Source: a virus. Taken from it: a stretch of DNA of 64,000 nt. This document shows, piece after piece, positions 16,011 through 24,543 of this stretch (position 1 is the first letter of the stretch; the number at the start of each line of letters is the position of its first letter). The translations under genes and the position numbers were made by a program. Where the stretch lies: IMG/VR virus record IMGVR_UViG_3300022723_000240, positions 1 through 64,000 of that record; one strand, given 5' to 3'. The notes under the pieces are model-generated. The model saw nothing but the letters and a program-made list of their open reading frames with translations, did not search any database and was not told the origin of the DNA.

Positions 16011-17165
16011 TGGTATCTGATGGTGTTTCTCCTGCGCCGGATAATCACCAACAAATCCGCATTTTGGGCACTTATAATCAACCCCGACAACCGCTAGGAT
16101 ATGTGGTATCACGTCTCCCGCTTTTTCGATAATAACCTCATCTCCGATTTTTAAGCCTAAGTCCTCAATATATTCAAAATTATTTAATAGACAGTGGGTG
16201 ACATTGGTGCCTGCCAATTTTATCGATTCAACCACCGCTGTTGGAATGATCTTACCGGTATGCCCTATTGTGTTCTCAATATCAATTACTCTCGTAATGC
16301 CCCTTTCTGAGTCAAACTTCCAAGCGATCATTCCAACTGGCCTACTACCACCATCTGAGTAACCAAGCTTTTCTTGGACGGCTAAGTCATTAATTGCCAC
16401 AATCATGCCGTCAATCTCAAAATCCAACGTTTTGCGATCTTCTTCGTAGTGCTCTCGGCACTTTTCTAGCTCTTCTAAATTCTGGCACCGAAAGAACCGT
16501 ACCGTACCGAAGCCCAATTTCTGCAAAGCGATGAACTTATGTCGTTGCTCTTTGAAATTTACCTCAGGATGAACAATATCAAATGCGTGAAAAGTGATGT
16601 GCTTATTACGGTCAAAACCAGAATCGCAGACGGTAATTCCGTTACCGGCATTGCGAGGATTAGCCATTTCGGGAAAATTCTTTTTCCAGTTTTCCACCGA
16701 AAGCTGCGCTTCACCACGAACGATCAGACGTTTACTAACATCAATCTTGCTAGGAAGACCAGACCACAGCTTGGCATTCTTAGTGACATCCATGCCCGTA
16801 GTGCCATCGCCACGAGTAGCGACTCTCAACAGCTTGCCGCCTTCATAGACTGCTTCCATACTACTACCATCTAGTTTATCTGAGACTACTACCTCTGGCT
16901 GGTTATATTTATCATACCAGCTTTTAAGATCTTCAGCATCTTTGGCCTTGTTCTGGCTGCCCATATGCATAAAGAGCTTCACCTCTTTACGATGGGCAGG
17001 GACTGGAGCACCAACCTCTTCAAAAAAGGCATGATCCGGAGAGATCTTCTTTAGATGGTCACGAAGCTTATCAAACTCCAGATCAGTCATTAATGCCTTC
17101 TCACCATTATAATAAGCATGAGAAGCTTTTCGAAGAGTATTCGCTATTTGATCAACACTTGGCAT
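15996..17165 (-). CDS. ligA: NAD-dependent DNA ligase, N-terminal subunit (adenylation and OB)
   Basis: A 389-residue protein covering the Ia, adenylation and OB domains of bacterial LigA. The lysine that takes AMP from NAD+ is K97 (DKLDGSS). EIDGMIVAIND, VGMIAWKF and NTIGHTGKIIPTA are further conserved motifs. It ends in the first half of the zinc finger (YKCPKCG), 20 residues later, at TAG. HhH and BRCT domains are in the separate gene at 14301-15152. CGGAGAA precedes the ATG, and a bipartite promoter lies just upstream. The two proteins together should seal nicks; the adenylation part alone is expected to be weak on DNA. Confidence 0.9.
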   Translation of the reverse strand: MPSVDQIANTLRKASHAYYNGEKALMTDLEFDKLRDHLKKISPDHAFFEEVGAPVPAHRKEVKLFMHMGSQNKAKDAEDLKSWYDKYNQPEVVVSDKLDGSSMEAVYEGGKLLRVATRGDGTTGMDVTKNAKLWSGLPSKIDVSKRLIVRGEAQLSVENWKKNFPEMANPRNAGNGITVCDSGFDRNKHITFHAFDIVHPEVNFKEQRHKFIALQKLGFGTVRFFRCQNLEELEKCREHYEEDRKTLDFEIDGMIVAINDLAVQEKLGYSDGGSRPVGMIAWKFDSERGITRVIDIENTIGHTGKIIPTAVVESIKLAGTNVTHCLLNNFEYIEDLGLKIGDEVIIEKAGDVIPHILAVVGVDYKCPKCGFVGDYPAQEKHHQIPSDTD

Positions 17166-17179
17166 TGATTTCTCCGACT

Positions 17180-17208
17180 ATTTGTAACAGCAACTAAATA
17201 GCAATTAA
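17180..17208 (-). promoter_or_regulatory. Bipartite promoter TTAATTG-N12-TGTTACAAAT
   Basis: Minus-strand TTAATTG (17208-17202), 12 bp, TGTTACAAAT (17189-17180), then CGGAGAA and ATG 17165. It is a close match to the copies at the left edge and before the helicase. Confidence 0.55.
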
Positions 17209-17226
17209 CTACACGCACCATCAAAG

Positions 17227-17559
17227 ATGTATTTTACATACATGGATTTATTAGGTGCTTGCCTATTTGGATTTGTTTTGGGTGCTGTATTAAGCTATCG
17301 TGTCATCAAAAAGATAGCAAGAAGCAATAAGCAACAATTTATAACTAAATTAAGTGAAAAATATAATGTCAGCAATACACCTAAGGGTGAAATGATAGTT
17401 GATGCTATTGGCAGCGAAATCGATTTGCTTATGAAGCACCATGGAGAGCGCGTTAAAGTAGAAGATGGCCATTATTACATGTGCTGGATCGATCAAGACT
17501 TAATAGCTCTACCCAGCAATTGCTTGGTTCCTATACATGATCAAGCAGAATCTGAGTAA
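17227..17559 (+). CDS. Small membrane-anchored hypothetical protein
   Basis: A 110-residue protein with one N-terminal transmembrane segment (about residues 7-24, LLGACLFGFVLGAVLSY), a basic juxtamembrane stretch and a soluble domain. Not recognised. It is divergent from the ligase N-terminal gene; ATG 17227 or 17242 could be the start. It overlaps the convergent gene by 29 bases. Confidence 0.6.
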   Translation: MYFTYMDLLGACLFGFVLGAVLSYRVIKKIARSNKQQFITKLSEKYNVSNTPKGEMIVDAIGSEIDLLMKHHGERVKVEDGHYYMCWIDQDLIALPSNCLVPIHDQAESE

Positions 17560-17971
17560 TATCCTTAAAGGCTTTACTTTTCTTTAGTTGTTGTAAGTGA
17601 ATTGACTCATTACCGTTAAAGGGCTCCTCAACCTCTATGAAATCATAATGCATGCTCGATTTAGTCGGCTTAATATCAACGGAATTTTCGGCATAATCTC
17701 TGAGATCTTTTAGCGCACCAGACTCGTTAAAATAACCAAACAATTTCGCAATTTTCTGATTATTGTTTAAGGTCTCCCAACCAGCGATATTCTCGCGGCC
17801 AAATACCTCTACTTGCGGATTATCAAGCATTTGACCAATAACAAATACTTGCAGATTTAACCATTGAACGTCTGCTTCCATCAAAATGCGATGAGTCTCT
17901 GCTATAAACGGGTCACTCAAACTGTCGCAATACTGCTCTATAATGTTTTTAGCTTGAGCAGTGAGGTTCAT
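17531..17971 (-). CDS. Hypothetical protein (146 aa)
   Basis: Not recognised. A 146-residue soluble, mainly helical protein without cysteine motifs. Its ATG overlaps the TGA of the preceding small gene, making it the last member of a minus-strand run from 22.9 kb down to here. The 3' end overlaps the convergent membrane-protein gene. Confidence 0.6.
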   Translation of the reverse strand: MNLTAQAKNIIEQYCDSLSDPFIAETHRILMEADVQWLNLQVFVIGQMLDNPQVEVFGRENIAGWETLNNNQKIAKLFGYFNESGALKDLRDYAENSVDIKPTKSSMHYDFIEVEEPFNGNESIHLQQLKKSKAFKDITQILLDHV

Positions 17972-18147
17972 AGCTTATTTTTTAATGACCTAGAAGTATC
18001 ATACCAAATTTTAATACGATCATTAAAGTCAGGGTCAATCTCTTTGTACAGTTGATTGAACACTTCTTCTAGTAGATCATCATTGTAATGGTCATATTTT
18101 GACAAATAAAGATCACATGCTTTGTCAACAACTTCTTTAGTCGTCAT
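17968..18147 (-). CDS. Small hypothetical protein (59 aa)
   Basis: Not recognised. A 59-residue helical acidic protein starting MTTKEVVDKA. ATG 18162 would add five residues and is equally possible; neither has a strong ribosome-binding site. The gene overlaps the end of the zinc-ribbon gene and stops with TGA over the next ATG, so coupled translation is likely. Confidence 0.5.
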   Translation of the reverse strand: MTTKEVVDKACDLYLSKYDHYNDDLLEEVFNQLYKEIDPDFNDRIKIWYDTSRSLKNKL

Positions 18148-18358
18148 AATCTTCGTCATCATCCTCCTCTAGAATTTCCTCTATTGAATAAAAATCATTA
18201 TATTCTATAACTAAAAATGGCTCATTGCATTCATCACATTGTTCTCTATCAGCGTTTTCGATACCTAGGCCCTCACGGGCACGCCACTCTTCAACACTGA
18301 CATCATATGCATGCCCACATATTGGACAAACAAGTGCGTCCGAGCCCTGTAGGTCCAT
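18137..18358 (-). CDS. Zinc-ribbon protein (73 aa)
   Basis: A 73-residue protein with CPICGHAY near residue 11 and CDECNEPF near 41, forming a four-cysteine zinc ribbon, and a strongly acidic C-terminus (EEDDDEDYDD). AGGAGG before ATG 18358 supports the start. Such small ribbons in phages often bind nucleic acid or a polymerase, but nothing here shows which. Confidence 0.65.
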   Translation of the reverse strand: MDLQGSDALVCPICGHAYDVSVEEWRAREGLGIENADREQCDECNEPFLVIEYNDFYSIEEILEEDDDEDYDD

Positions 18359-18389
18359 ATTACCTCCTGAGCGTTATCTTATACTTTGC

Positions 18390-19088
18390 TCAGAAATTTA
18401 GAGGCAATTCAGGAACTTCAATAAGATTAGCGTTTTCGTCCACTCTTAAAACATTATCAGTACGTGGCCACCAATGTTCGCCTGCATATCCAACAGCGAT
18501 AACAATTTGATGGCCCAAGTGGGTAGGAGTCTTCGTATCCCTTTGAGAATCAAACACACGCCAACGCGGAGATATGGCAGTCGAAATCTGCACATGCTGA
18601 GCTAAAATAACTTGTTCGTCATACATAAACTGATTACGCATAGAATTCCAAGCATCCTTAGCGGATGCAGCATGAATTTCATGCGATACACTATTGTCCG
18701 CATTACGCATCTGAAAGTGGTAAGCTACTTTAGGACCTTCAACTTGATCAGTAAGATAAAGGCCGACTTGATCTTTAAGAGCTGGCTCGCTTTTAACATC
18801 CGGCCCTACGACTTGCACTCCATTATCATCAACCAAAACCAAGTCACGCTTATTCACAAGAATTGCGCCTCTCTTGAGGGCTTCTTCTTCGCTGCGACCC
18901 TTGATTTGAAACCAGCCCTTAAAATCGAATAGTTTCCAAGCCCCCTTAAGAAGCTTGGCTACATTGATATCCTCAGTGGATCCAAGTTCATATTTAATGC
19001 GTTCGCGAGCCTTGCGGGTGGCTTCATCAGAACTACGACCCTTAATCGTGAACCAGCCATTACAAGAATACTCTTTCCAATTGGACAT
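18390..19088 (-). CDS. Protein with tandem GWF-IKGRS repeats
   Basis: A 232-residue protein with two related N-terminal units, NGWFTIKGRSSDEATRKA near residue 10 and KGWFQIKGRSEEEALKRG near 56, and a third possible divergent unit (SHEIHAASAKDAWN) near 135. The pattern of a beta hairpin followed by a helix suggests small alpha/beta repeats that may bind a ligand or nucleic acid. No family is recognised. AGGAG precedes ATG 19088. Confidence 0.6.
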   Translation of the reverse strand: MSNWKEYSCNGWFTIKGRSSDEATRKARERIKYELGSTEDINVAKLLKGAWKLFDFKGWFQIKGRSEEEALKRGAILVNKRDLVLVDDNGVQVVGPDVKSEPALKDQVGLYLTDQVEGPKVAYHFQMRNADNSVSHEIHAASAKDAWNSMRNQFMYDEQVILAQHVQISTAISPRWRVFDSQRDTKTPTHLGHQIVIAVGYAGEHWWPRTDNVLRVDENANLIEVPELPLNF

Positions 19089-19121
19089 AATATGCTCCTG
19101 ATTGTTGATAACAAAACAGTC

Positions 19122-19766
19122 CTATAAGTTAATAGGAGACAAAAGACCATTATTATTCTTAATTAGTCCACGACTAAGGCTAACTACAAAAAACTCGTGG
19201 GCATACATAAACGGTTTTAAATTATAAAGATAATTCTGCCATGCCACTTTAGGCACTTCTTTAGCGCCAATATGTTGTTGAACCCATGCTGCAAGATGGC
19301 CAATTCCAAACTCTCTGCGGTTTTTAGTAATTAACCGACCACCAACCGCTTGTGGCTCCAACGGTAACTTACTCCACCATTCCCAAAAATCTCTAAGAAC
19401 TTCCTCTGGGAGGCCCCCAGGAAACGCTTCTTCCATAACCTTATTTAAACTAACAAGAACCCCTTTTTCAGCAAACCACAGCCGAAGAGGTATCTCACCA
19501 TAATTTTCAGAGATAATCGACAACATCCGCGTATCAGCGCCATAACGTCTAACGAAATTCTCATTAGCACATAATGGCACACATCTATTAGTATCAATAT
19601 ATTCTAAGTCATGCTGAGAAAAGTTTTTATTAGTATCAACATTCTTAACTTCAATATTAGATACATTTCTTAAAAATGCCAGCCATTCATCATCTGTCAG
19701 AGTTACCTTCGTTATTGTCTCTGATCTCTTTTCGTTGAGGGGGGCTGTGAATTTCTCTATTTCCAT
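19122..19766 (-). CDS. Hypothetical protein (214 aa)
   Basis: Not recognised. A 214-residue soluble protein with Trp-rich central segment. A TATAAATA box (19774-19767) abuts the ATG at 19766, so a leaderless transcript could start here, inside the preceding gene, which it overlaps by 77 bases. It ends with TAG. Confidence 0.6.
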   Translation of the reverse strand: MEIEKFTAPLNEKRSETITKVTLTDDEWLAFLRNVSNIEVKNVDTNKNFSQHDLEYIDTNRCVPLCANENFVRRYGADTRMLSIISENYGEIPLRLWFAEKGVLVSLNKVMEEAFPGGLPEEVLRDFWEWWSKLPLEPQAVGGRLITKNRREFGIGHLAAWVQQHIGAKEVPKVAWQNYLYNLKPFMYAHEFFVVSLSRGLIKNNNGLLSPINL

Positions 19767-19938
19767 TATTTATAGTTACGCTTCTGCCATCTTTCCATGC
19801 ACTAAAACACAATTTCTTTAGGGGCAGAAGAGGATCTTCCTCATTTTCTATCGACAAGTTAGTAGAAGACCACCATTCCTCAAATAGTTCTTCATCATCA
19901 AGCACGACGGACAGTTCTAGTTGATGGTTGCTCAACAT
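19690..19938 (-). CDS. Small hypothetical protein (82 aa)
   Basis: Not recognised. An 82-residue acidic protein (LDDEELFEEWW) with a polar C-terminus. It overlaps the membrane-protein gene before it by 41 bases and the following 214-residue gene by 77, unusual even in this packed region, and has no clear ribosome-binding site. The amino-acid composition looks natural over the first 60 residues. Confidence 0.4.
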   Translation of the reverse strand: MLSNHQLELSVVLDDEELFEEWWSSTNLSIENEEDPLLPLKKLCFSAWKDGRSVTINNGNREIHSPPQRKEIRDNNEGNSDR

Positions 19939-20179
19939 CTGTAACCAGATTTTTAATTAATTCTGAAATATGTTTTTTAGCCCATTGATGACCACGCACT
20001 CTTTCGTATTCCTGATAAAGTCCTTCATATATTTCTTGCACTTTGTTTTTCTCCACCATTGCTTCTGCTCGTTCCGCCCTTAAGCGACAGATCAGCAATA
20101 GTAGAAACGCTAACAAAGTACTAGCAGTAACCACGAACAAGATAACCAGCATTGGTATTAGATTAATATTATTAAACAT
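19898..20179 (-). CDS. Membrane-anchored coiled-coil protein (93 aa)
   Basis: A 93-residue protein with an N-terminal transmembrane helix (about residues 8-30) followed by a charged helical segment likely to form a coiled coil (ERAEAMVEKN). The topology is like that of phage inner-membrane spanins, but nothing else supports that role and no lysis partner adjoins it. GGAGG with 8 bases to ATG 20179 favours this start over 20194. Confidence 0.55.
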   Translation of the reverse strand: MFNNINLIPMLVILFVVTASTLLAFLLLLICRLRAERAEAMVEKNKVQEIYEGLYQEYERVRGHQWAKKHISELIKNLVTDVEQPSTRTVRRA

Positions 20180-20480
20180 CGCTAGGACCTCCATCGTTAC
20201 TTTGTAATGACAGGTGAATAGTTAGACAATCCTCTAATTGGTCTCTGACCTTATGTAGCCAATTATCAAGATCGCCTTGAAAATCTTCTCGAAAATCTTC
20301 TTCAGATTTTAAAATACTAACTTTATTTTCTTTTGAAGGAATGATCACAACATCGAAACGACTTCCGAACGGACGTTCATGTTCCAACCAATCAGACAGC
20401 TGCTTAATCTTGGCCGCAACCACCCAAGATTCTAGCTCACTAACATCGATATACCAAACAACATACTCACGTTTCTTCAA
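20172..20480 (-). CDS. Hypothetical protein (102 aa)
   Basis: Not recognised. About 102 residues with alternating strands and helices. GGAGG lies 6 bases before a TTG at 20480, which is a better start than the ATG at 20504 that gives 110 residues. It begins within the end of the UDP-sugar dehydrogenase gene and stops just inside the next gene. Confidence 0.55.
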   Translation of the reverse strand: MKKREYVVWYIDVSELESWVVAAKIKQLSDWLEHERPFGSRFDVVIIPSKENKVSILKSEEDFREDFQGDLDNWLHKVRDQLEDCLTIHLSLQSNDGGPSDV

Positions 20481-22710
20481 CGTAATCCTCCGATACTGCA
20501 CCATCGATGGTTAACCAATCCTTATTTTTCCGGTAATTAGCATTATCATTCCATGCTGCTGCCATAACTTTGGCACTAGATCCATTTCCTTTAGCTAAAC
20601 TCATTAAAGCATTTAAGTCTTTGGGGAAACAATTAGCAGTCAACAGATTTCCAGAAGTAATGAAATTTTCATTGTCTTCTACTTGTGTAGAATACACTTC
20701 AGTAGGATCGTCTATCAACAATATCTCTATTACTCTAACTAGCGTATAATGATCAAGCTCAATATAGTGAGTATACCCGCTACCCCCATCTTGCATATTG
20801 TTTGACTTATCTCTTATAAAATAATTTCTCTCTTGTTCAATAAGATTAAGATAGTTAGAAACTGCGATAATATCATCCTTACAATTAATATTTAACTGAT
20901 GAGATATCCCAGATGATTTTTTGCCTGTCTTCTGACAATAAGAAGCAAACACTTTTATGTTTCTTAAGATACTATTAATCTGTTCAATTAAAATCTTACT
21001 TTGGCTTGCAATATTTAATCCAATATGTTTCCCATAACCATTCTTGACCGTTCCATCACCTCTAAAATAAGACGACAAACAAACTCTTATTAAGTGACTA
21101 TCGTTAAATATACAATCCGGTATTTTCTTATTTTTACTATTAATGCCACATCCCAACTTGCCCAATATATATCCTAAAACAGAATTTTTAACTACCACGA
21201 CACTACTATCGTGATTGTAATACTTATCGATTTTGTGATAGTACTCATATCCTTTACAAGATAACGACTCACATAAGTCATTAATATAATAATCTTTATG
21301 AAATCCAAATGAAAAATAGGTTAATGGATTTCCTCTATCATCGATAGTAATATTTCCTCCAGCTAAATAATACCCAACAATTTTAGCATAGTCATCATCA
21401 ATTGTTATTAATTCATCAAATTCAGATGAAGTATTGGTTTTAATTTTTACAACATCAGACTGATTAATCCTTAATGCAATGCACGCCTGCTTAGATATTA
21501 AAGATCTGTCACCGTTTAGCAATCTAGTTTTTTGATCTCTAGATATGATATCATTACCATACAAAAACTGTATTTCATCATCAGTAATATTTCTATTAAT
21601 TTTAACCCATTTAACCTTTTCATATGGCAATAAATTAATAGTAGAAGTAATTTTATCCCTAGAAATTGGGACATTAACACTGGCTACGTAATCACCAATC
21701 TTCAAATCAGATACTTTAACTTTCTCAAAAGTTCTAGATTCTGGATTAAAAACTAAATGATTGTGATCAATAGATGAAGTAACTCTTGATCCCTTATCAG
21801 TTTTAATCATTAATAACTGATTAACCACCCTTTTCCTTACACCTTCTATGGGTTTAAACTCAACAGCAGCACTAAAACGATTATAGCTAGCAACACTAAT
21901 CTTATGATCATCTTGTAGATCGAATAAATCTCTAAAATAATATAAATTTGGCATACAATTATCCAATTTGGCGTGAACTACTTCATCACCGACTAGGCAC
22001 TTACCACCAAATCCAAAATCACCATCAGGGCCTGGAACCTGTAAATGGGTTGGGCCAACTCTACTATCTAAAGAGAAGGCACGCACTATATCATCCCAAT
22101 CTCCTGAAACCATATCTTTATCAGTTAGGATATTCCACAACTGATGGTATTCGTTCATCAATGACACCTTAACTGAGAACCAAACATTAGTCATGTACTT
22201 AGCCATCATAGCTGATTCTGCCGTGACCTCAGCATACATAATATCTTGTGGGGCATTACGATAAACAAAAAGATACAATTCTTTTAATAGTGATATGTCA
22301 TCCTTATCACCACCCAATAGTATCCATTCAGTATTAATAAAGTCTTCCCTAGCTCTTCGCTCCGTTAAGAATTCAGGATTAGTCACTATACGTAATGTTG
22401 GAAACCATTTTCTAAACTTACATACTGATGTTGGCAAAAGAGTCGATTTAATTACCGCAACGCCCGAATAATGCTCTGTCTCCAATTCACGCAAAACATT
22501 CTGTACAATAGAGTCATCAATAGCACCACCCTTACACATAGGTGTCGGCACGCATATAAATATTATATCTTTATCAATGACCCTGCTAATAGTAGATCCT
22601 AAAATTTTCGGGTCATGAACCGCAATATTTGTGACACCAAAATACTCAAATCCATTCTTGAGCGCATCACCAACGAACCCAAGACCAATAATACCAATTG
22701 ATTTGTCCAT
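20467..22710 (-). CDS. UDP-glucose/GDP-mannose dehydrogenase-like protein with intein
   Basis: NAD-dependent nucleotide-sugar dehydrogenase of the UDP-glucose 6-dehydrogenase family, which would make UDP-glucuronate or a related acid. The N-terminal GLGFVGDAL Rossmann loop, FICVPTP and the EFLTERRAREDF signature are present. The catalytic motif GFGGK-CFPKD is split by a 456-residue intein placed right before the active-site cysteine (residue 694 of 747). After splicing only about 291 residues remain, so the C-terminal UDP-binding domain of the usual 400-residue enzyme is missing. It may be a short phage form or act with another subunit. Confidence 0.85.
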   Translation of the reverse strand: MDKSIGIIGLGFVGDALKNGFEYFGVTNIAVHDPKILGSTISRVIDKDIIFICVPTPMCKGGAIDDSIVQNVLRELETEHYSGVAVIKSTLLPTSVCKFRKWFPTLRIVTNPEFLTERRAREDFINTEWILLGGDKDDISLLKELYLFVYRNAPQDIMYAEVTAESAMMAKYMTNVWFSVKVSLMNEYHQLWNILTDKDMVSGDWDDIVRAFSLDSRVGPTHLQVPGPDGDFGFGGKCLVGDEVVHAKLDNCMPNLYYFRDLFDLQDDHKISVASYNRFSAAVEFKPIEGVRKRVVNQLLMIKTDKGSRVTSSIDHNHLVFNPESRTFEKVKVSDLKIGDYVASVNVPISRDKITSTINLLPYEKVKWVKINRNITDDEIQFLYGNDIISRDQKTRLLNGDRSLISKQACIALRINQSDVVKIKTNTSSEFDELITIDDDYAKIVGYYLAGGNITIDDRGNPLTYFSFGFHKDYYINDLCESLSCKGYEYYHKIDKYYNHDSSVVVVKNSVLGYILGKLGCGINSKNKKIPDCIFNDSHLIRVCLSSYFRGDGTVKNGYGKHIGLNIASQSKILIEQINSILRNIKVFASYCQKTGKKSSGISHQLNINCKDDIIAVSNYLNLIEQERNYFIRDKSNNMQDGGSGYTHYIELDHYTLVRVIEILLIDDPTEVYSTQVEDNENFITSGNLLTANCFPKDLNALMSLAKGNGSSAKVMAAAWNDNANYRKNKDWLTIDGAVSEDYVEET
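20632..21999 (-). mobile_element. Intein at the catalytic cysteine of the nucleotide-sugar dehydrogenase
   Basis: A 456-residue intein begins CLVGDEVVHA and ends SGNLLTAN, followed by Cys of CFPKD. A TSSIDHNH segment fits block B. LAGLIDADG-type motifs are degenerate (IVGYYLAGGN and LSSYFRGDG). The terminal Asn and +1 Cys are present, so splicing is expected. It is the largest of the three inteins here. Confidence 0.93.
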
Positions 22711-22713
22711 ATG

Positions 22714-22926
22714 TTATCTACTAATTAAATTTCTAATCTTAAGCTCATCTACTTTTTCAGACAGCTTCTTGAAATAATAGACATTCCAATCTTCGTCCCC
22801 ATGCGTATAGTCAACATGAGACTTAATGTTTTGAAGAACTGTCCAGCCTTTTCTCTTTTCGCCAAGGCTAACATAATGTTCGACAATGGCCTTCTCTAAG
22901 CCATCAATCTTATCTTCAATAAGCAT
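22714..22926 (-). CDS. Small hypothetical protein (70 aa)
   Basis: Not recognised. A 70-residue charged protein with two helices. TAGGAAAAG precedes the ATG. It sits three bases before the dehydrogenase gene and nine bases after thymidylate synthase, so it belongs to that transcript. Confidence 0.6.
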   Translation of the reverse strand: MLIEDKIDGLEKAIVEHYVSLGEKRKGWTVLQNIKSHVDYTHGDEDWNVYYFKKLSEKVDELKIRNLISR

Positions 22927-22935
22927 TTTCTTTTC

Positions 22936-24543
22936 CTATACTGCTACGGGAGCTTTAATAGCAGGATGTGGGTCGTAACCCTCTACCTTTATATCTTCAT
23001 GTGTAAATGAAGTTAGGGTTTCTATACCTTTGCCCTTCAACCGATCATTAATAGTTAACGTGGGCAATTTCCTAGTTTCTCTGCTCAATTGTTCTTCAAC
23101 TTGATCCATATGATTTTTATAGATATGAAGATCGCCAAAGCTGTGAATAAATTCACCTACCTCTAAGTCACACGCCCAAGCAATTAAATGCGTAATCAAG
23201 GCATAAGATGCTAGATTAAACGGCACACCCAAAAAGAAATCAGCGCTTCTTTGATGCAGTTTAATGCTTATCTTGCCATCACGCACATAAGCTTGCCATA
23301 AAGTATGGCAAGGTGGTAGACAGACCGTGTTTGCTTCTTTAGGATTCCAACCTGTTACGATCAACCTACGTGAATTTGGATTAGTCATAATCTCATTAAT
23401 CAGCCAAGCTATTTGATTAAAAGTAGTTCCATACCTATAATTATTATCAATTTCTTTAAAGGTCCAGCCTTTATGACTCCCTCCTTCTCTTAAACATTTA
23501 GAAATTTTACTTCTATCAAGGTCATGAATATTGGCAAATTCATTCTGATTTATGTGAATATGGGTCTCGCCCTCTGGGGATATTGCCTCGAATGATTTAT
23601 TTTTAGTGTACAGTGAATTTCTATCTTTCCTAAGCCAAATACAAGTATCAGGAGAATATACTTCAGATTTATAGTGATCTTTATCAATTTGATATAAGGA
23701 TGGGTTACCTAATTTCATATTGAAATTAGGTAACAATTTAGAATCACTATAGAAATTAGCATAGTTTAGCCATCTCTTGCAAACAGTTATTCCTTTAGCA
23801 CCATAGTATTCATACTCTTTGCAATTTTGATTATAACATCTTTCTAACATATGGACCCATGTCTTCTTCAAATTATCATTAAAATCATCATCATATTCAG
23901 TGCATTTTATACCAACATACCCAATGCCACACACAGACGGCTCAAATTCATCCTTTATTCTTCCATGCAAGGCCGCATCTTTTCTAACTTCCTTAATTCT
24001 ACCAGACATAAATCTAACTAAAACTAGCGGTCTTCCTTGATCATCGTTGCCAATTGGACTGGTGGAATATGTAAAAGATTTTCCATTAGCTGACCATGGA
24101 GCATATGGTTTATCTAACTCATCAGTATTACAATATTTTTCTAATTGTGGGTCTACACTACACCACTCAGATGGCGCCCTGGGATCAACTTTAACTATTC
24201 CGTCATCACTCCCAAAATATGCCCATTGTTTGCCATAAATAGGACCCAAATCGCCTTCTTTACGATCAAATCGTGCGCATTGCTCTTCTGTTGCCCACTC
24301 GTCCCATATTGTGCAATTTAAATCCTGTAAAAATTGCACATCGGTTCGACCACGCATGAACCACATTAATTCGGATACAATCGACTTCAAATGGACTTTT
24401 TTAGTAGTCAATAACGGAAATCCTTCAGATAAATCAACACGATATTGATGACCAAAAAGAGAATAAGTACCAACCCCAGTGCGGTCACCACTATTAACAC
24501 CGGTATCATAGATTTCTTTAAGAAGTTCGAGATATGCTTTCAT
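22936..24543 (-). CDS. thyA: Thymidylate synthase with in-frame endonuclease-like insertion
   Basis: Makes dTMP from dUMP and methylene-tetrahydrofolate. Residues 1-115 match the N-terminal half of ThyA (GDRTGVGT, FPLLTTKK, DLGPIYGKQW). Residues 374-535 are the C-terminal half, with the catalytic cysteine C412 (LPPCHT), the QRSADFFLGVPFN segment and HIYKNH. Between them is a 258-residue continuous insertion. Without it, the enzyme has the normal size of about 277 residues. GGAG precedes the ATG. It is part of the dNTP set with nrdA, nrdB and dut. Confidence 0.92.
   Translation of the reverse strand: MKAYLELLKEIYDTGVNSGDRTGVGTYSLFGHQYRVDLSEGFPLLTTKKVHLKSIVSELMWFMRGRTDVQFLQDLNCTIWDEWATEEQCARFDRKEGDLGPIYGKQWAYFGSDDGIVKVDPRAPSEWCSVDPQLEKYCNTDELDKPYAPWSANGKSFTYSTSPIGNDDQGRPLVLVRFMSGRIKEVRKDAALHGRIKDEFEPSVCGIGYVGIKCTEYDDDFNDNLKKTWVHMLERCYNQNCKEYEYYGAKGITVCKRWLNYANFYSDSKLLPNFNMKLGNPSLYQIDKDHYKSEVYSPDTCIWLRKDRNSLYTKNKSFEAISPEGETHIHINQNEFANIHDLDRSKISKCLREGGSHKGWTFKEIDNNYRYGTTFNQIAWLINEIMTNPNSRRLIVTGWNPKEANTVCLPPCHTLWQAYVRDGKISIKLHQRSADFFLGVPFNLASYALITHLIAWACDLEVGEFIHSFGDLHIYKNHMDQVEEQLSRETRKLPTLTINDRLKGKGIETLTSFTHEDIKVEGYDPHPAIKAPVAV
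23425..24198 (-). mobile_element. HNH/AP2-type endonuclease-like insertion in thymidylate synthase
   Basis: Residues about 116-373 do not belong to ThyA. They contain a phage HNH/AP2-like block (WVHMLERCYNQ, YYGAKGITVCKRW, then YQIDKDHY and YSPDTCIW) and a NUMOD-like DNA-binding end (EFANIHDLDRSKISKCLREGG). No intein splice residues flank it (no N-terminal Cys/Ser motif block, no His-Asn), and the frame stays open, so it may remain in the protein as a surface loop or be removed as an intron. The borders are estimates from the ThyA pattern. Confidence 0.75.

Noticed and set aside
22936-24543. Intein in thymidylate synthase
   Set aside because: The insertion lacks the N-terminal Cys/Ser block, the TxxH block and the terminal Asn with a following Cys/Ser/Thr.
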